A stretch of DNA of 5,992 bases, from the NCBI GenBank assembly GCA_947570515.1, contig CANOUM010000110.1:1-5992 (forward strand), in the 5' to 3' direction. Under the pieces are notes generated by a model. The model saw only the letters and a program-made list of their open reading frames with translations. It made no database searches and had not been told where the DNA came from. A program made the translations under genes and the position numbers. Origin of the DNA: an uncultured Clostridia bacterium (GTDB lineage Bacteria; Bacillota; Clostridia; Lachnospirales; Bianqueaceae). Positions 1 to 5,872 of this stretch are shown here, piece by piece; the stretch's first letter is position 1; every line of letters begins with the position of its first letter.

Positions 1-1008
1 CGGGATATGACCTATGTAATGCAGCATTTTCTTCACGCGAGAACGACTTACATCCTCTCCGTTTACGGTAACAGTCCCTTTATAATGATGTGAGATCCCG
101 GTAAGCACTTCAATCAGCTCCGTCTGACCATTACCCTCTACGCCGGCAATTCCCAAAATTTCACCGCCTCGAATCGTCAAGTCGATATCATGAAGCGGTT
201 TTTTACCGCTCTTTTTAAGTGAAATCTGCGACAGTCTCATTTTCTCTGGGCGCTCGGCCTTCAGAGGCTTTTTATCAATCTTAAAGGCAACCAAACGCCC
301 CACCATAAGCTCCGCCAGCTTCTCTTCATTTACTTCTTCAATCGGAAGCGTCGTAATGGTTTTCCCTTTACGCAGCACAGTAATCGTATCGGCAATGGAC
401 ATCGTTTCTTTCAGCTTATGCGTAATGATAATAATGGTTTTGCCGTCCTCTTTTAGCTCTCGCAGCACCCGGAACAAGTCGTCCACCTCCTGCGGTGTCA
501 GTACCGCAGTCGGCTCATCCAAAATCAGCACCGATGACTGATGATACAGCGCTTTCAGGATCTCCACTCTCTGCTTAATGCCAACAGAGAGATTGCCCAC
601 CTTTTCCCGGGCATCGATCTGAAAATGATATTTGTCTGCAATCGCACTGACCTCTTCAAAGGCCTTCTCTCTGTCAAATACAATTCCTTTTTTGGGTTCA
701 TGCCCCAGCACAATATTTTCTGCTACGGTAAGAGAATCTACCAACATAAAATGCTGGTGAACCATAGCAATCCCCTGGCTTATCGCTTCCAGCGGCGAAT
801 CGATCTTTACATCCTTTTCAAAAATCCGGATTGTTCCGCTGTCAGCCTTATATAACCCAAATAAAATGTTCATCAACGTCGTTTTTCCGGCCCCATTTTC
901 TCCAAGAAGGGAATGCACCTCTCCTTGTTTGACCCGAAAATTTACCTGATCGTTAGCCGGCGTCCCGTGAAACCGCTTCGTAATATCAAGCATTTCTACT
1001 GCGTACAT
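1..1008 (-). CDS. Nucleoside/BMP-type ABC transporter ATP-binding protein (tandem ATPase, 3' end missing)
   Basis: This is the energising subunit of an ABC importer, a cytoplasmic protein with two ATPase domains in one chain (RbsA/YufO type, usually about 500 residues). The first 336 residues are present and the rest runs off the window at position 1. The first domain is complete: Walker A GENGAGKTT at residues 36-44, a Q-loop in AMVHQHF, signature LSVGIKQR at 140-147, Walker B LILDEP at 161-166, and the switch histidine in IIIITHKL. The second domain begins around residue 260, and its Walker A reads GVEGNGQTE (289-297) with Gln in place of Lys, a degeneracy I recall as normal in this subfamily. 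The ATG at 1008 has GGAGGA 5 nt upstream (1014-1019). The BMP-family lipoprotein gene upstream indicates nucleoside uptake. Permease genes are expected just beyond the window. The ATPase call is certain; the substrate is inferred. Confidence 0.95.
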   Translation of the reverse strand, partial: MYAVEMLDITKRFHGTPANDQVNFRVKQGEVHSLLGENGAGKTTLMNILFGLYKADSGTIRIFEKDVKIDSPLEAISQGIAMVHQHFMLVDSLTVAENIVLGHEPKKGIVFDREKAFEEVSAIADKYHFQIDAREKVGNLSVGIKQRVEILKALYHQSSVLILDEPTAVLTPQEVDDLFRVLRELKEDGKTIIIITHKLKETMSIADTITVLRKGKTITTLPIEEVNEEKLAELMVGRLVAFKIDKKPLKAERPEKMRLSQISLKKSGKKPLHDIDLTIRGGEILGIAGVEGNGQTELIEVLTGISHHYKGTVTVNGEDVSRSRVKKMLHYIGHIP

Positions 1009-1036
1009 GGTGATCCTCCATCATTTCTATAACGTA

Positions 1037-1076
1037 AGAAAGGTGCAAGAGGCTAGAAGTGCCCCTGCACCTTTCT
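1037..1076 (-). other. Intergenic hairpin between binding-protein and ATPase genes
   Basis: A perfect 11-bp inverted repeat, AGAAAGGTGCA (1037-1047) and TGCACCTTTCT (1066-1076), encloses an 18-nt loop. It sits in the 83-nt gap after the lipoprotein stop codon and before the ATPase ribosome binding site. No run of T follows it on the minus strand (TACGTTATAG), so a full intrinsic terminator is unlikely. A partial terminator or an mRNA-stabilising hairpin would let the binding protein be made in excess over the ATPase, a common arrangement in ABC importer operons. The structure is seen directly; its role is inferred. Confidence 0.7.
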
Positions 1077-1091
1077 ATGATTGCATATAGA

Positions 1092-2144
1092 TTATTTCTG
1101 TACAGCCTCGTATGTATCCGGAACTGTTACCTTGCCTGCAATAATATCCTGTCTTGCTGCCTCAGCCGCATCAATTGCTTCCTGAGAAAGCTCAACCTTA
1201 GAACCTTCATTGGTATAATCCAGTGCGCCCTCAGCCAGGCCTTCTGTTCTCACGCCGCCTTCCAGCTTGCCTTCAATGGCAGCACCAATGCCATTACAAA
1301 TCGTTACATCCACCAAACGAATACCAGAAACCATGATCACTTCGGGATCAATCAGACATTGATTGGTATCAGCACCAATCGCTAAAAAGCCTTTGTCCTT
1401 AGCCGCATTAAATACGCCCAGTCCGGAACCGCCGGCTGCAGCATACACAATATCAGCCCCTTCATCATTCAGGGTCATAGCCAGCTCTTTCGCTGTGGTG
1501 GTGTCTGCAAAGGAGCCTACATATTTTACCTCAACCTCTACATCCGGATTTACAGAATATGCACCGGCCATAAAACCTGCTGCAAATACAATCAAAGAAG
1601 GCGTATCAATACCCAGTACAACACCCAGCTTATTGCTTTCAGTGCTCATCGCAGCCAAAATACCCAGCAGATACGTTTTCTCATTGTCGCGGTACGTTAC
1701 GCTCGTTACATTATCAAGCCCCTCTACCACACCGTCAACAAACAGATACTTCTGTTCGGGGAACTCAGCCGCTACTTTGCTCAGAGCCTCTGCGGCATCA
1801 TAGCCGCCGGAAATGATCAAATCATATTCACCGGAAGCAGACAGATCTGTATAATGACCTTCAAACTCTGCTACCTCAGTAGGCTCAATCAGCTGATACT
1901 CAGGCAGATTATATTTCTCAACTGCAGCATCAACACCAGCCTTCATGCTGTCATTAAAGGAACCGTCTCCCAGTCCGCCAACGCCAATGACCAGTGCTAC
2001 TTTAAAATCCGTTTTTTCAGCATTTCCGGAAGTCTCTCCAGACCCGCTGGTTTGGCTGTCATCGCCGCCGTTTCCGCATGCTGCCAAAGATAAAGTCATG
2101 ATGCCTACCAGAAGCAATGCTACAAATTTCTTAAAATTCTTCAT
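1092..2144 (-). CDS. BMP-family substrate-binding lipoprotein (PnrA/BmpA-like, probable nucleoside receptor)
   Basis: This is an extracytoplasmic, membrane-anchored solute receptor that hands substrate to an ABC importer. The 350-residue length is typical of the family. Residues 1-23 form a lipoprotein signal: Lys-rich start, hydrophobic core, lipobox LAAC with the lipidated Cys at 23. A Gly/Ser/Asp/Thr-rich linker follows to about residue 45. The mature domain shows BMP (PF02608-type) hallmarks: GDGSFND at 59-65, YRDNEKTYLLGILAAM at 151-166, and a block from AAAGGSGLGVFNAAKD (235-250) to IGADTNQ (256-262), which resembles the IGVDSDQ motif of the family. AAGGAGA lies 5 nt before the ATG (2150-2156). 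The phosphorylase gene ends 27 nt upstream and the ATPase gene follows, so this is one operon. Family members bind purine or other nucleosides; which nucleoside this one binds cannot be read from the sequence. Confidence 0.93.
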   Translation of the reverse strand: MKNFKKFVALLLVGIMTLSLAACGNGGDDSQTSGSGETSGNAEKTDFKVALVIGVGGLGDGSFNDSMKAGVDAAVEKYNLPEYQLIEPTEVAEFEGHYTDLSASGEYDLIISGGYDAAEALSKVAAEFPEQKYLFVDGVVEGLDNVTSVTYRDNEKTYLLGILAAMSTESNKLGVVLGIDTPSLIVFAAGFMAGAYSVNPDVEVEVKYVGSFADTTTAKELAMTLNDEGADIVYAAAGGSGLGVFNAAKDKGFLAIGADTNQCLIDPEVIMVSGIRLVDVTICNGIGAAIEGKLEGGVRTEGLAEGALDYTNEGSKVELSQEAIDAAEAARQDIIAGKVTVPDTYEAVQK

Positions 2145-2171
2145 TGGTTTCTCCTTTTGATATATGTATAT

Positions 2172-3038
2172 TTAATTGGAACGGTTATGCTCGCCGATAT
2201 TGGTGCCTACCAGATTTTCATCACAGTGGCATGCAATCTGCGCAGGATCGATGGCTGCAATCGCACGAATCATAATCCTGCCGATCTTAGGCGCCGTCTC
2301 CTCATAAATCGCATGAATTGTCTTTTCCCAATCCGGATTGATTCCCTCAGCAAAATTGCTGATCAGATAAATGGATGCGTAATGCGCGCCAATGGCTCTG
2401 GCCAATGCTGCTTCCGGCATCATGGTCTGTCCGCAAATATCACAGTGCATGTCGGAAAGCATCCGAACCTCTGCCGCCGATTCAAACCGCGGCCCCTCTG
2501 AGACAGCATATACCCCGGTACGAAATACACGGCGAAAATCTTTCTGCGCCTCTTCCACCAGAATATTGTGCAGATCAGGACAGATAATGTCGCGCATTCT
2601 GGTAATGAGCGGATTAAACTTTTCAAGATACGAGATCCGCTTTGTAAGATCAATAAAATCTGTAGGCGCAATCAAATCGCCCGGCTCCAGCAAAGTGTTA
2701 ATGCCGCCGCCGCTGCCATCTGCTAAAATGTAGCGCACGCCTGCCTGCTGCAGCACCCAAAACAATCTTTCGCTGGGCGTTTCATCAAAGGCAGATAAAT
2801 GAGCCCATCCATGGAACGGGCAATATAACACCTGTCTTGTCTTATGGTCAGCCGTCACCGATGCGTCCAGCTCATACAGCTTCATCGGAACCGTTGTACC
2901 ATAGGGGGTTTCAAATTCCATTCCGGTCTTCAGGACTGTCAATCCTTCAAACTGAACATCCTCCGGAAATTCACAGCCCCATGTGCCCGACCCGCCAATA
3001 TGGCAATAGAGCACTTTAGGAATTTCATTACAAATCAC
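2172..3038 (-). CDS. MTAP/PNP-family nucleoside phosphorylase (divergent active site)
   Basis: The predicted role is phosphorolysis of a purine nucleoside to free base and (deoxy)ribose-1-phosphate in the cytoplasm. At 288 residues it fits the trimeric MTAP/PNP class. Family signatures are GGSGT at 15-19 (N-terminal phosphate loop), EPGDLIAPTDFIDLT at 118-132, EGPRFES at 181-187, GQTMMPEAALAR at 203-214, and SNFAEG at 227-232. Compared by eye with human MTAP, the Asp220 position in TDYD is Asn228 here, as in 6-oxopurine-specific PNPs, suggesting inosine/guanosine-type substrates over methylthioadenosine. The phosphate-site Arg of the RHG motif appears replaced by Phe75 (FHGWAH), and the usual NAVGS loop reads GSGGG, so chemistry or specificity may be atypical. 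The gene starts with GTG at 3038. It is first in an operon with a BMP receptor and ABC ATPase, linking import to salvage. The fold call is strong; the exact substrate is uncertain. Confidence 0.88.
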   Translation of the reverse strand: MICNEIPKVLYCHIGGSGTWGCEFPEDVQFEGLTVLKTGMEFETPYGTTVPMKLYELDASVTADHKTRQVLYCPFHGWAHLSAFDETPSERLFWVLQQAGVRYILADGSGGGINTLLEPGDLIAPTDFIDLTKRISYLEKFNPLITRMRDIICPDLHNILVEEAQKDFRRVFRTGVYAVSEGPRFESAAEVRMLSDMHCDICGQTMMPEAALARAIGAHYASIYLISNFAEGINPDWEKTIHAIYEETAPKIGRIMIRAIAAIDPAQIACHCDENLVGTNIGEHNRSN

Positions 3039-3052
3039 CGCATTTTCCTCCT
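3035..3052 (-). promoter_or_regulatory. Ribosome binding site and GTG start of the phosphorylase, overlapping a two-codon micro-ORF
   Basis: AGGAGGA (3046-3052) lies 7 nt before the GTG at 3038-3036, the ideal distance. An ATG at 3043-3041 is only 2 nt from the Shine-Dalgarno and reads ATG-CGG-TGA, a dead end whose stop codon overlaps the GTG. The GTG is therefore chosen as the real start. Confidence 0.75.
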
Positions 3053-3062
3053 ACTATGTAAC

Positions 3063-3080
3063 CCGGGCAAACAATCCCGG
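3063..3080 (-). other. Short 5' leader hairpin of the phosphorylase mRNA
   Basis: A CCGGG/CCCGG inverted repeat (3076-3080 and 3063-3067) with an 8-nt loop lies at the predicted 5' end of the transcript, within a few bases of the expected start site near 3082. It is too small to be a riboswitch. It may protect the 5' end or be incidental. Confidence 0.4.
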
Positions 3081-3088
3081 TACGATCT

Positions 3089-3118
3089 ATTATAAATTTA
3101 AGCCCTCAGCCTCGTCAA
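3089..3118 (-). promoter_or_regulatory. Sigma-A-type promoter of the nucleoside salvage/uptake operon
   Basis: On the minus strand, TTGACG (3113-3118) is followed after 18 nt by TATAAT (3089-3094). This gives a perfect -10 and a five-of-six -35, placing the start of transcription near 3082 and a leader of about 45 nt before the GTG. No clear repressor palindrome overlaps it, and the leader is too short for a purine riboswitch. Confidence 0.8.
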
Positions 3119-3196
3119 TACCGCATCTATTTGAATTTTACTTCCTAATTCTTACTTTTTTTATCATGAATATACAAAATGCAATATCCGAAGACA

Positions 3197-3209
3197 AAAC
3201 GACCCGTTT
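3197..3209 (-). terminator. Weak candidate terminator at the end of the cobW pair
   Basis: AAACG-GGT-CGTTT forms a 5-bp stem with a 3-nt loop that overlaps the stop codon of the second CobW-like gene. On the minus strand it continues as TTGTCTT, a poor T-tract. No better intrinsic terminator is visible in 3039-3207, a 169-nt AT-rich gap that otherwise holds only the promoter and leader of the next operon. Read-through into that operon is possible. Confidence 0.3.
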
Positions 3210-4152
3210 AGAAAAACGTAGCCACTTCCTGCTGCGGCGCCTCTGCCTCTTTCATTTCCAATACAGCCAGCACCGGTCCCTTACGTCCATATAACTTATG
3301 AAATTTAATCTCAATTCTGCAGGTAAGCTGATACCAGCCGCCGTTTTTCGGCGCCTGCTCCTTGCTGCTCTGCGCCAGCAGGCTCGCGAACTGAATATCA
3401 GCCTCGCAGCAGGTCATCACCCTGCGGCCAAACGCGAAATTTCCTGGCGCTATGCGCGCATTGGTCATCGCCTGCCCCTTTAGCTTCACCGTTTTGCCCT
3501 GATACTTTTTAGGCTCCTCCGATAGATCACGATACCATAGCGCATAGTCATCATCAGCAATCTCAATTACCGGCGCCTCCATATCAAACGGCAACGGATC
3601 CTCGATATCATCATACTCAACATCGCCGTTTTCAAATTCATACGCAATATTGGCACGCCGGCTTACGCCGCGAACCAGCTTATGAAAATCCATCTTGTCC
3701 AGCTCGTCCGTAAATCGGTTAAAAATTACGACGTCACAGCTGGAAAGCTTGTCTACAACAAGACCGCGCATATTGGCATTGTAGCTTAGCAGCGTACCGG
3801 CATCTGCAAACATAAATTCCTGATAAACAGCCCAGTTCTTTGGCATATTCATAAACAGCGATCCAAGCTGCCACATGCCATTGTATTCTATAATAACACG
3901 CGTAGCTGTGTGCTTGTTCACCAGATATTGAAGCACTTTGGGCGTTAAATCAGACTCATTTTCCATGGTCTCGATGAAAATGTTTTCCATATAAGGAAGC
4001 TCCGGATCCAGCTCCTCTTCCCCTTCTTCACAAAGGAGCAAAAGCGTACGCTCCCCCTCGTTAAAACGGGGATCTTCTAATGTTCCGCGAATAAATCTGG
4101 TTTTGCCGGCTTCTAAAAAACCAGTAAAAAGATATACCGGTATCTCCTGCAT
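3208..4152 (-). CDS. CobW-like P-loop GTPase, degenerate, with a DUF1980/YcgQ-like C-terminal domain
   Basis: The 314-residue protein starts with a CobW-type P-loop, TGFLEAGKTRF (Walker A GFLEAGKT at 11-18). An ExxG switch motif is retained as EYNG at 89-92. The CxCC metal-binding motif of COG0523 is absent; an acidic stretch (CEEGEEELDPE, 41-51) lies where the region after strand 2 would be. The guanine-recognition motif is altered to NRFTD (145-149). From about residue 195 the sequence departs from CobW. DDYALWYRDL, KKYQGKTVKLKGQA (215-228), RRVMTCCEAD (243-252) and the GGWYQLTCRIEI strand (271-282) resemble the C-terminal domain of DUF1980/TIGR03943 (B. subtilis YcgQ), with its YxGK, CC-x-AD and W-V-x-V elements. 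AGGAGGAG lies 3 nt before the ATG. It follows the canonical CobW gene by 19 nt, so the two probably act together in metal handling. The function is not established; the domain fusion is judged by eye. Confidence 0.82.
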   Translation of the reverse strand: MQEIPVYLFTGFLEAGKTRFIRGTLEDPRFNEGERTLLLLCEEGEEELDPELPYMENIFIETMENESDLTPKVLQYLVNKHTATRVIIEYNGMWQLGSLFMNMPKNWAVYQEFMFADAGTLLSYNANMRGLVVDKLSSCDVVIFNRFTDELDKMDFHKLVRGVSRRANIAYEFENGDVEYDDIEDPLPFDMEAPVIEIADDDYALWYRDLSEEPKKYQGKTVKLKGQAMTNARIAPGNFAFGRRVMTCCEADIQFASLLAQSSKEQAPKNGGWYQLTCRIEIKFHKLYGRKGPVLAVLEMKEAEAPQQEVATFF

Positions 4153-4171
4153 ATACTCCTCCTATACGCTT

Positions 4172-5227
4172 TTATCCAAATAATTTCTGAATCGCTTTTT
4201 CGTTTAGCTTTGAGCCAATGACGCACAAACGTCCCATGACAGCAGCCGAACCTGTGCGCACATTCGTCTCTTCCGGCACATAATCAAAATGAATCCAGCT
4301 TCCGTCTGCAGCGGCTACGATACCTTTGGCCCGCAGCACCGTTCCGTACGTCTTCTCATTGGAAAGAACAGCCAAAGCTGCCTCGATTTCTTCTTTCGTA
4401 AATTTATGCGCCGTTTCCATGCCCCAGCTGCCGAAAATTTCATCTGCATGATGATGATCATGATGAGTGTGATCATGGCCATGATCGTGGTCATGATGAT
4501 GGTCATGGCAGCAGCATTCGTGATCATGATGATCGTGACAGCTGTGATCATGCTCATGGTGATGATCGTGACAACAACATTCATGTTCATGATGATGCTC
4601 TTCAGCCAATTCCTGCAGCTCCTTTTCCAGCGTATTGGTATGCTCCATGGCCTCTAAAATCTGCTGTCCGCTCAGCTCCTCCCAGGGAGCAATAATGATC
4701 TCAGCCTTCTCATTATGCTCTCTCAGCAGCTTGATACAGGTATCCAGCTTATCTTGCGCAAGTCCGCTCGTACGGCTTAAAATAATCGCATTCGCATGCT
4801 CCACCTGATCATTATAAAATTCCCCAAAATTTTTCATATACATCTTACATTTATTTGCATCTGCTACCGTTGTAAAGCTATTCAAAACGATATCATCCAT
4901 ATGCAGATTTTGGACTGCCCGAATCACATCGCTCAGTTTACCCACACCGGAAGGCTCAATGAGAATCCTGTCAGGATGATACTGCATAATCACTTTTTTA
5001 AGTGCTTCGGCAAAATCTCCGACTAAACTGCAGCAAATACAGCCGGAATTCATCTCCGTGATCTCTACGCCGGCATCCTGCAAAAAACCGCCGTCAATCG
5101 CAATGTCGCCAAATTCATTTTCGATCAGCACCAGCTTCTCTCCCTGATAGGCTTCTGCGATCAGTTTTTTAATCAATGTTGTTTTTCCGGCTCCTAAAAA
5201 CCCGGAAAAAATATCTATTTTAGTCAT
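4172..5227 (-). CDS. CobW/COG0523-family GTPase, putative metal (zinc?) chaperone with His/Cys-rich loop
   Basis: COG0523 proteins are cytoplasmic GTPases that insert or allocate metals, often zinc under scarcity. This 351-residue protein has the full layout. It shows Walker A GFLGAGKTT at 9-17, ENEFGDIAID at 36-45, the metal-binding CxCC motif GCICC at 62-66, and EPSGVGK at 91-97. A metal-binding loop of 27 His and 7 Cys fills residues 211-260. A CobW C-terminal domain follows from about 265 (FGSWGMETAHKF to the end). The usual NKxD guanine motif is replaced by SRTS at 151-154, so nucleotide specificity may be relaxed or achieved differently. The ATG at 5227 has GAAAGGAAG 8 nt upstream (5236-5244). 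A promoter lies just before it, and the second CobW-like gene follows. The metal cannot be told from sequence; zinc is the most common partner of His-rich members, with nickel or cobalt as alternatives. Confidence 0.93.
   Translation of the reverse strand: MTKIDIFSGFLGAGKTTLIKKLIAEAYQGEKLVLIENEFGDIAIDGGFLQDAGVEITEMNSGCICCSLVGDFAEALKKVIMQYHPDRILIEPSGVGKLSDVIRAVQNLHMDDIVLNSFTTVADANKCKMYMKNFGEFYNDQVEHANAIILSRTSGLAQDKLDTCIKLLREHNEKAEIIIAPWEELSGQQILEAMEHTNTLEKELQELAEEHHHEHECCCHDHHHEHDHSCHDHHDHECCCHDHHHDHDHGHDHTHHDHHHADEIFGSWGMETAHKFTKEEIEAALAVLSNEKTYGTVLRAKGIVAAADGSWIHFDYVPEETNVRTGSAAVMGRLCVIGSKLNEKAIQKLFG
4460..4585 (-). repeat. In-frame 21-residue tandem duplication in the His/Cys-rich loop
   Basis: Residues 215-235 (DNA 4523-4585) and 236-256 (4460-4522) are two copies of a unit beginning HECCCHDHHH, followed by E or D and then HDH. 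The units are closest over their first 14 residues (one difference, E225 versus D246) and diverge afterwards. Synonymous codons differ between copies (TGT TGT TGT versus TGC TGC TGC; CAC GAT versus CAT GAC), so the protein pattern has been kept while the DNA drifted. The whole His-rich tract covers 4448-4597. Confidence 0.8.
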
Positions 5228-5266
5228 ATACCCTGCTTCCTTTCTTTTAATTCTCTATCGTTTTGT

Positions 5267-5295
5267 ATTGTAATGCTTTTTTAAACGACTTGCAA
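5267..5295 (-). promoter_or_regulatory. Sigma-A-type promoter of the cobW pair
   Basis: On the minus strand, TTGCAA (5290-5295) and TACAAT (5267-5272) are separated by exactly 17 nt. This predicts a start of transcription near 5260 and a leader of about 33 nt. It lies in the 84-nt gap after the acetyltransferase gene, so the cobW pair can be expressed independently of it. Confidence 0.7.
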
Positions 5296-5302
5296 GTGAT
5301 TT
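5283..5302 (-). promoter_or_regulatory. Candidate operator: imperfect palindrome over the -35 box
   Basis: The minus strand reads AAATCACTTGCAAGTCGTTT, pairing at 8 of 10 positions per arm. Its core ACTTGCAAGT (5288-5297) is a perfect 10-bp palindrome. The size and the AAATC/TTT edges recall the Zur-box layout of Bacillus (AAATCGTAAT-N-ATTACGATTT), but the core differs. Its position on the -35 would suit a repressor. Identity with Zur or any Fur-family site is speculation. Confidence 0.4.
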
Positions 5303-5311
5303 ATTGGTATT

Positions 5312-5848
5312 TCACTCCGTCAGCAATCCATCGCTGTTCCATTGAAGAACCGGCTGATATCCAAGCTTTTGATACCAGGGCGCCAAATGTGTATAATGAA
5401 TCCATGAGAGATCAAAGCCTTCTTGTCGAAAGATGTCTGTCGCTAACCGCACCATTTCCAGGCCAATCCCCTGCCTGCGAAATTCAGGCAAGGTTCCAAC
5501 GCAGCCCGGGCCTCCAATATGAAGCCCCTGAACCCGTCCCATATCTGTTAGGCCGCAAAAAGCAACGATCTTTTTTTCTTCAAAGGCACAGTAAACGCGG
5601 TCTCCCTCATTGAAATACTGCACCCAATCTCCATCAACCCGGCACACTGCATCATGAAGAGCTGCAAGATCTCCATGGTACTCATCAAAGACGATTCCGT
5701 TCGAAGCGTCAAATGAAGTCATATTCGGCAGTTTTGCTTTCAGATCCATAACCAATTCTGTAAAGATCCACTCTTTAGGCAGTGTACGAATGCCTTCCTC
5801 CTGAAAAAAACCTGGATGCAGACTATGAAACAGCTGCGTATAATTCAT
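5312..5848 (-). CDS. GNAT-family N-acetyltransferase
   Basis: This 178-residue cytoplasmic enzyme is predicted to transfer an acetyl group from acetyl-CoA to an unknown amine. The acetyl-CoA pyrophosphate loop is clear: VGTLPEFRRQGIGLEM at 117-132 carries the RxxGxG/A motif (RRQGIG, 124-129). The C-terminal WYQKLGYQPV at 158-167 is the usual GNAT motif B ending. The N-terminal 80 residues are less conserved and probably hold acceptor-binding elements. The reading frame is open further upstream to an ATG at 5908. The start at 5848 is preferred because AAAGGAGA lies 7 nt before it and because the extra 20 codons would be made from palindromic repeat DNA. The stop is 84 nt before the cobW gene. 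No pathway link to its neighbours is apparent, and substrates of such stand-alone GNATs cannot be inferred from sequence. Confidence 0.9.
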   Translation of the reverse strand: MNYTQLFHSLHPGFFQEEGIRTLPKEWIFTELVMDLKAKLPNMTSFDASNGIVFDEYHGDLAALHDAVCRVDGDWVQYFNEGDRVYCAFEEKKIVAFCGLTDMGRVQGLHIGGPGCVGTLPEFRRQGIGLEMVRLATDIFRQEGFDLSWIHYTHLAPWYQKLGYQPVLQWNSDGLLTE

Positions 5849-5855
5849 TTTCCCG

Positions 5856-5863
5856 TCTCCTTT
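5856..5863 (-). promoter_or_regulatory. Ribosome binding site deciding the acetyltransferase start
   Basis: AAAGGAGA on the minus strand lies 7 nt upstream of the ATG at 5848. The upstream in-frame ATG at 5908 lies inside a hairpin arm and loop and has no comparable Shine-Dalgarno sequence. This sets the start at 5848. Confidence 0.8.
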
Positions 5864-5872
5864 CTGATGCAT

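Noticed and set aside
118..144. Missing Walker A lysine (Gln) in the second ATPase domain as a sign of inactivation
   Set aside because: A degenerate second site of the GVxGNGQ type is, to my knowledge, usual in the nucleoside/RbsA-like double ATPases, and the first site is intact.
541..855. Plus-strand open frame inside the ABC ATPase gene
   Set aside because: It is antisense to the conserved signature and Walker B region of a clear ATPase, with no recognisable domain of its own.
3039..3082. Purine riboswitch or attenuator in the phosphorylase leader
   Set aside because: The predicted leader is about 45 nt with one 5-bp hairpin, far too short for a purine aptamer, and no conserved core was seen.
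4289..4657. Met/Ile-rich open frames on both strands over the His-rich loop
   Set aside because: They are out-of-frame readings of CAT/CAC and GAT codons (giving ATG and ATC) and have no ribosome binding site or family features.
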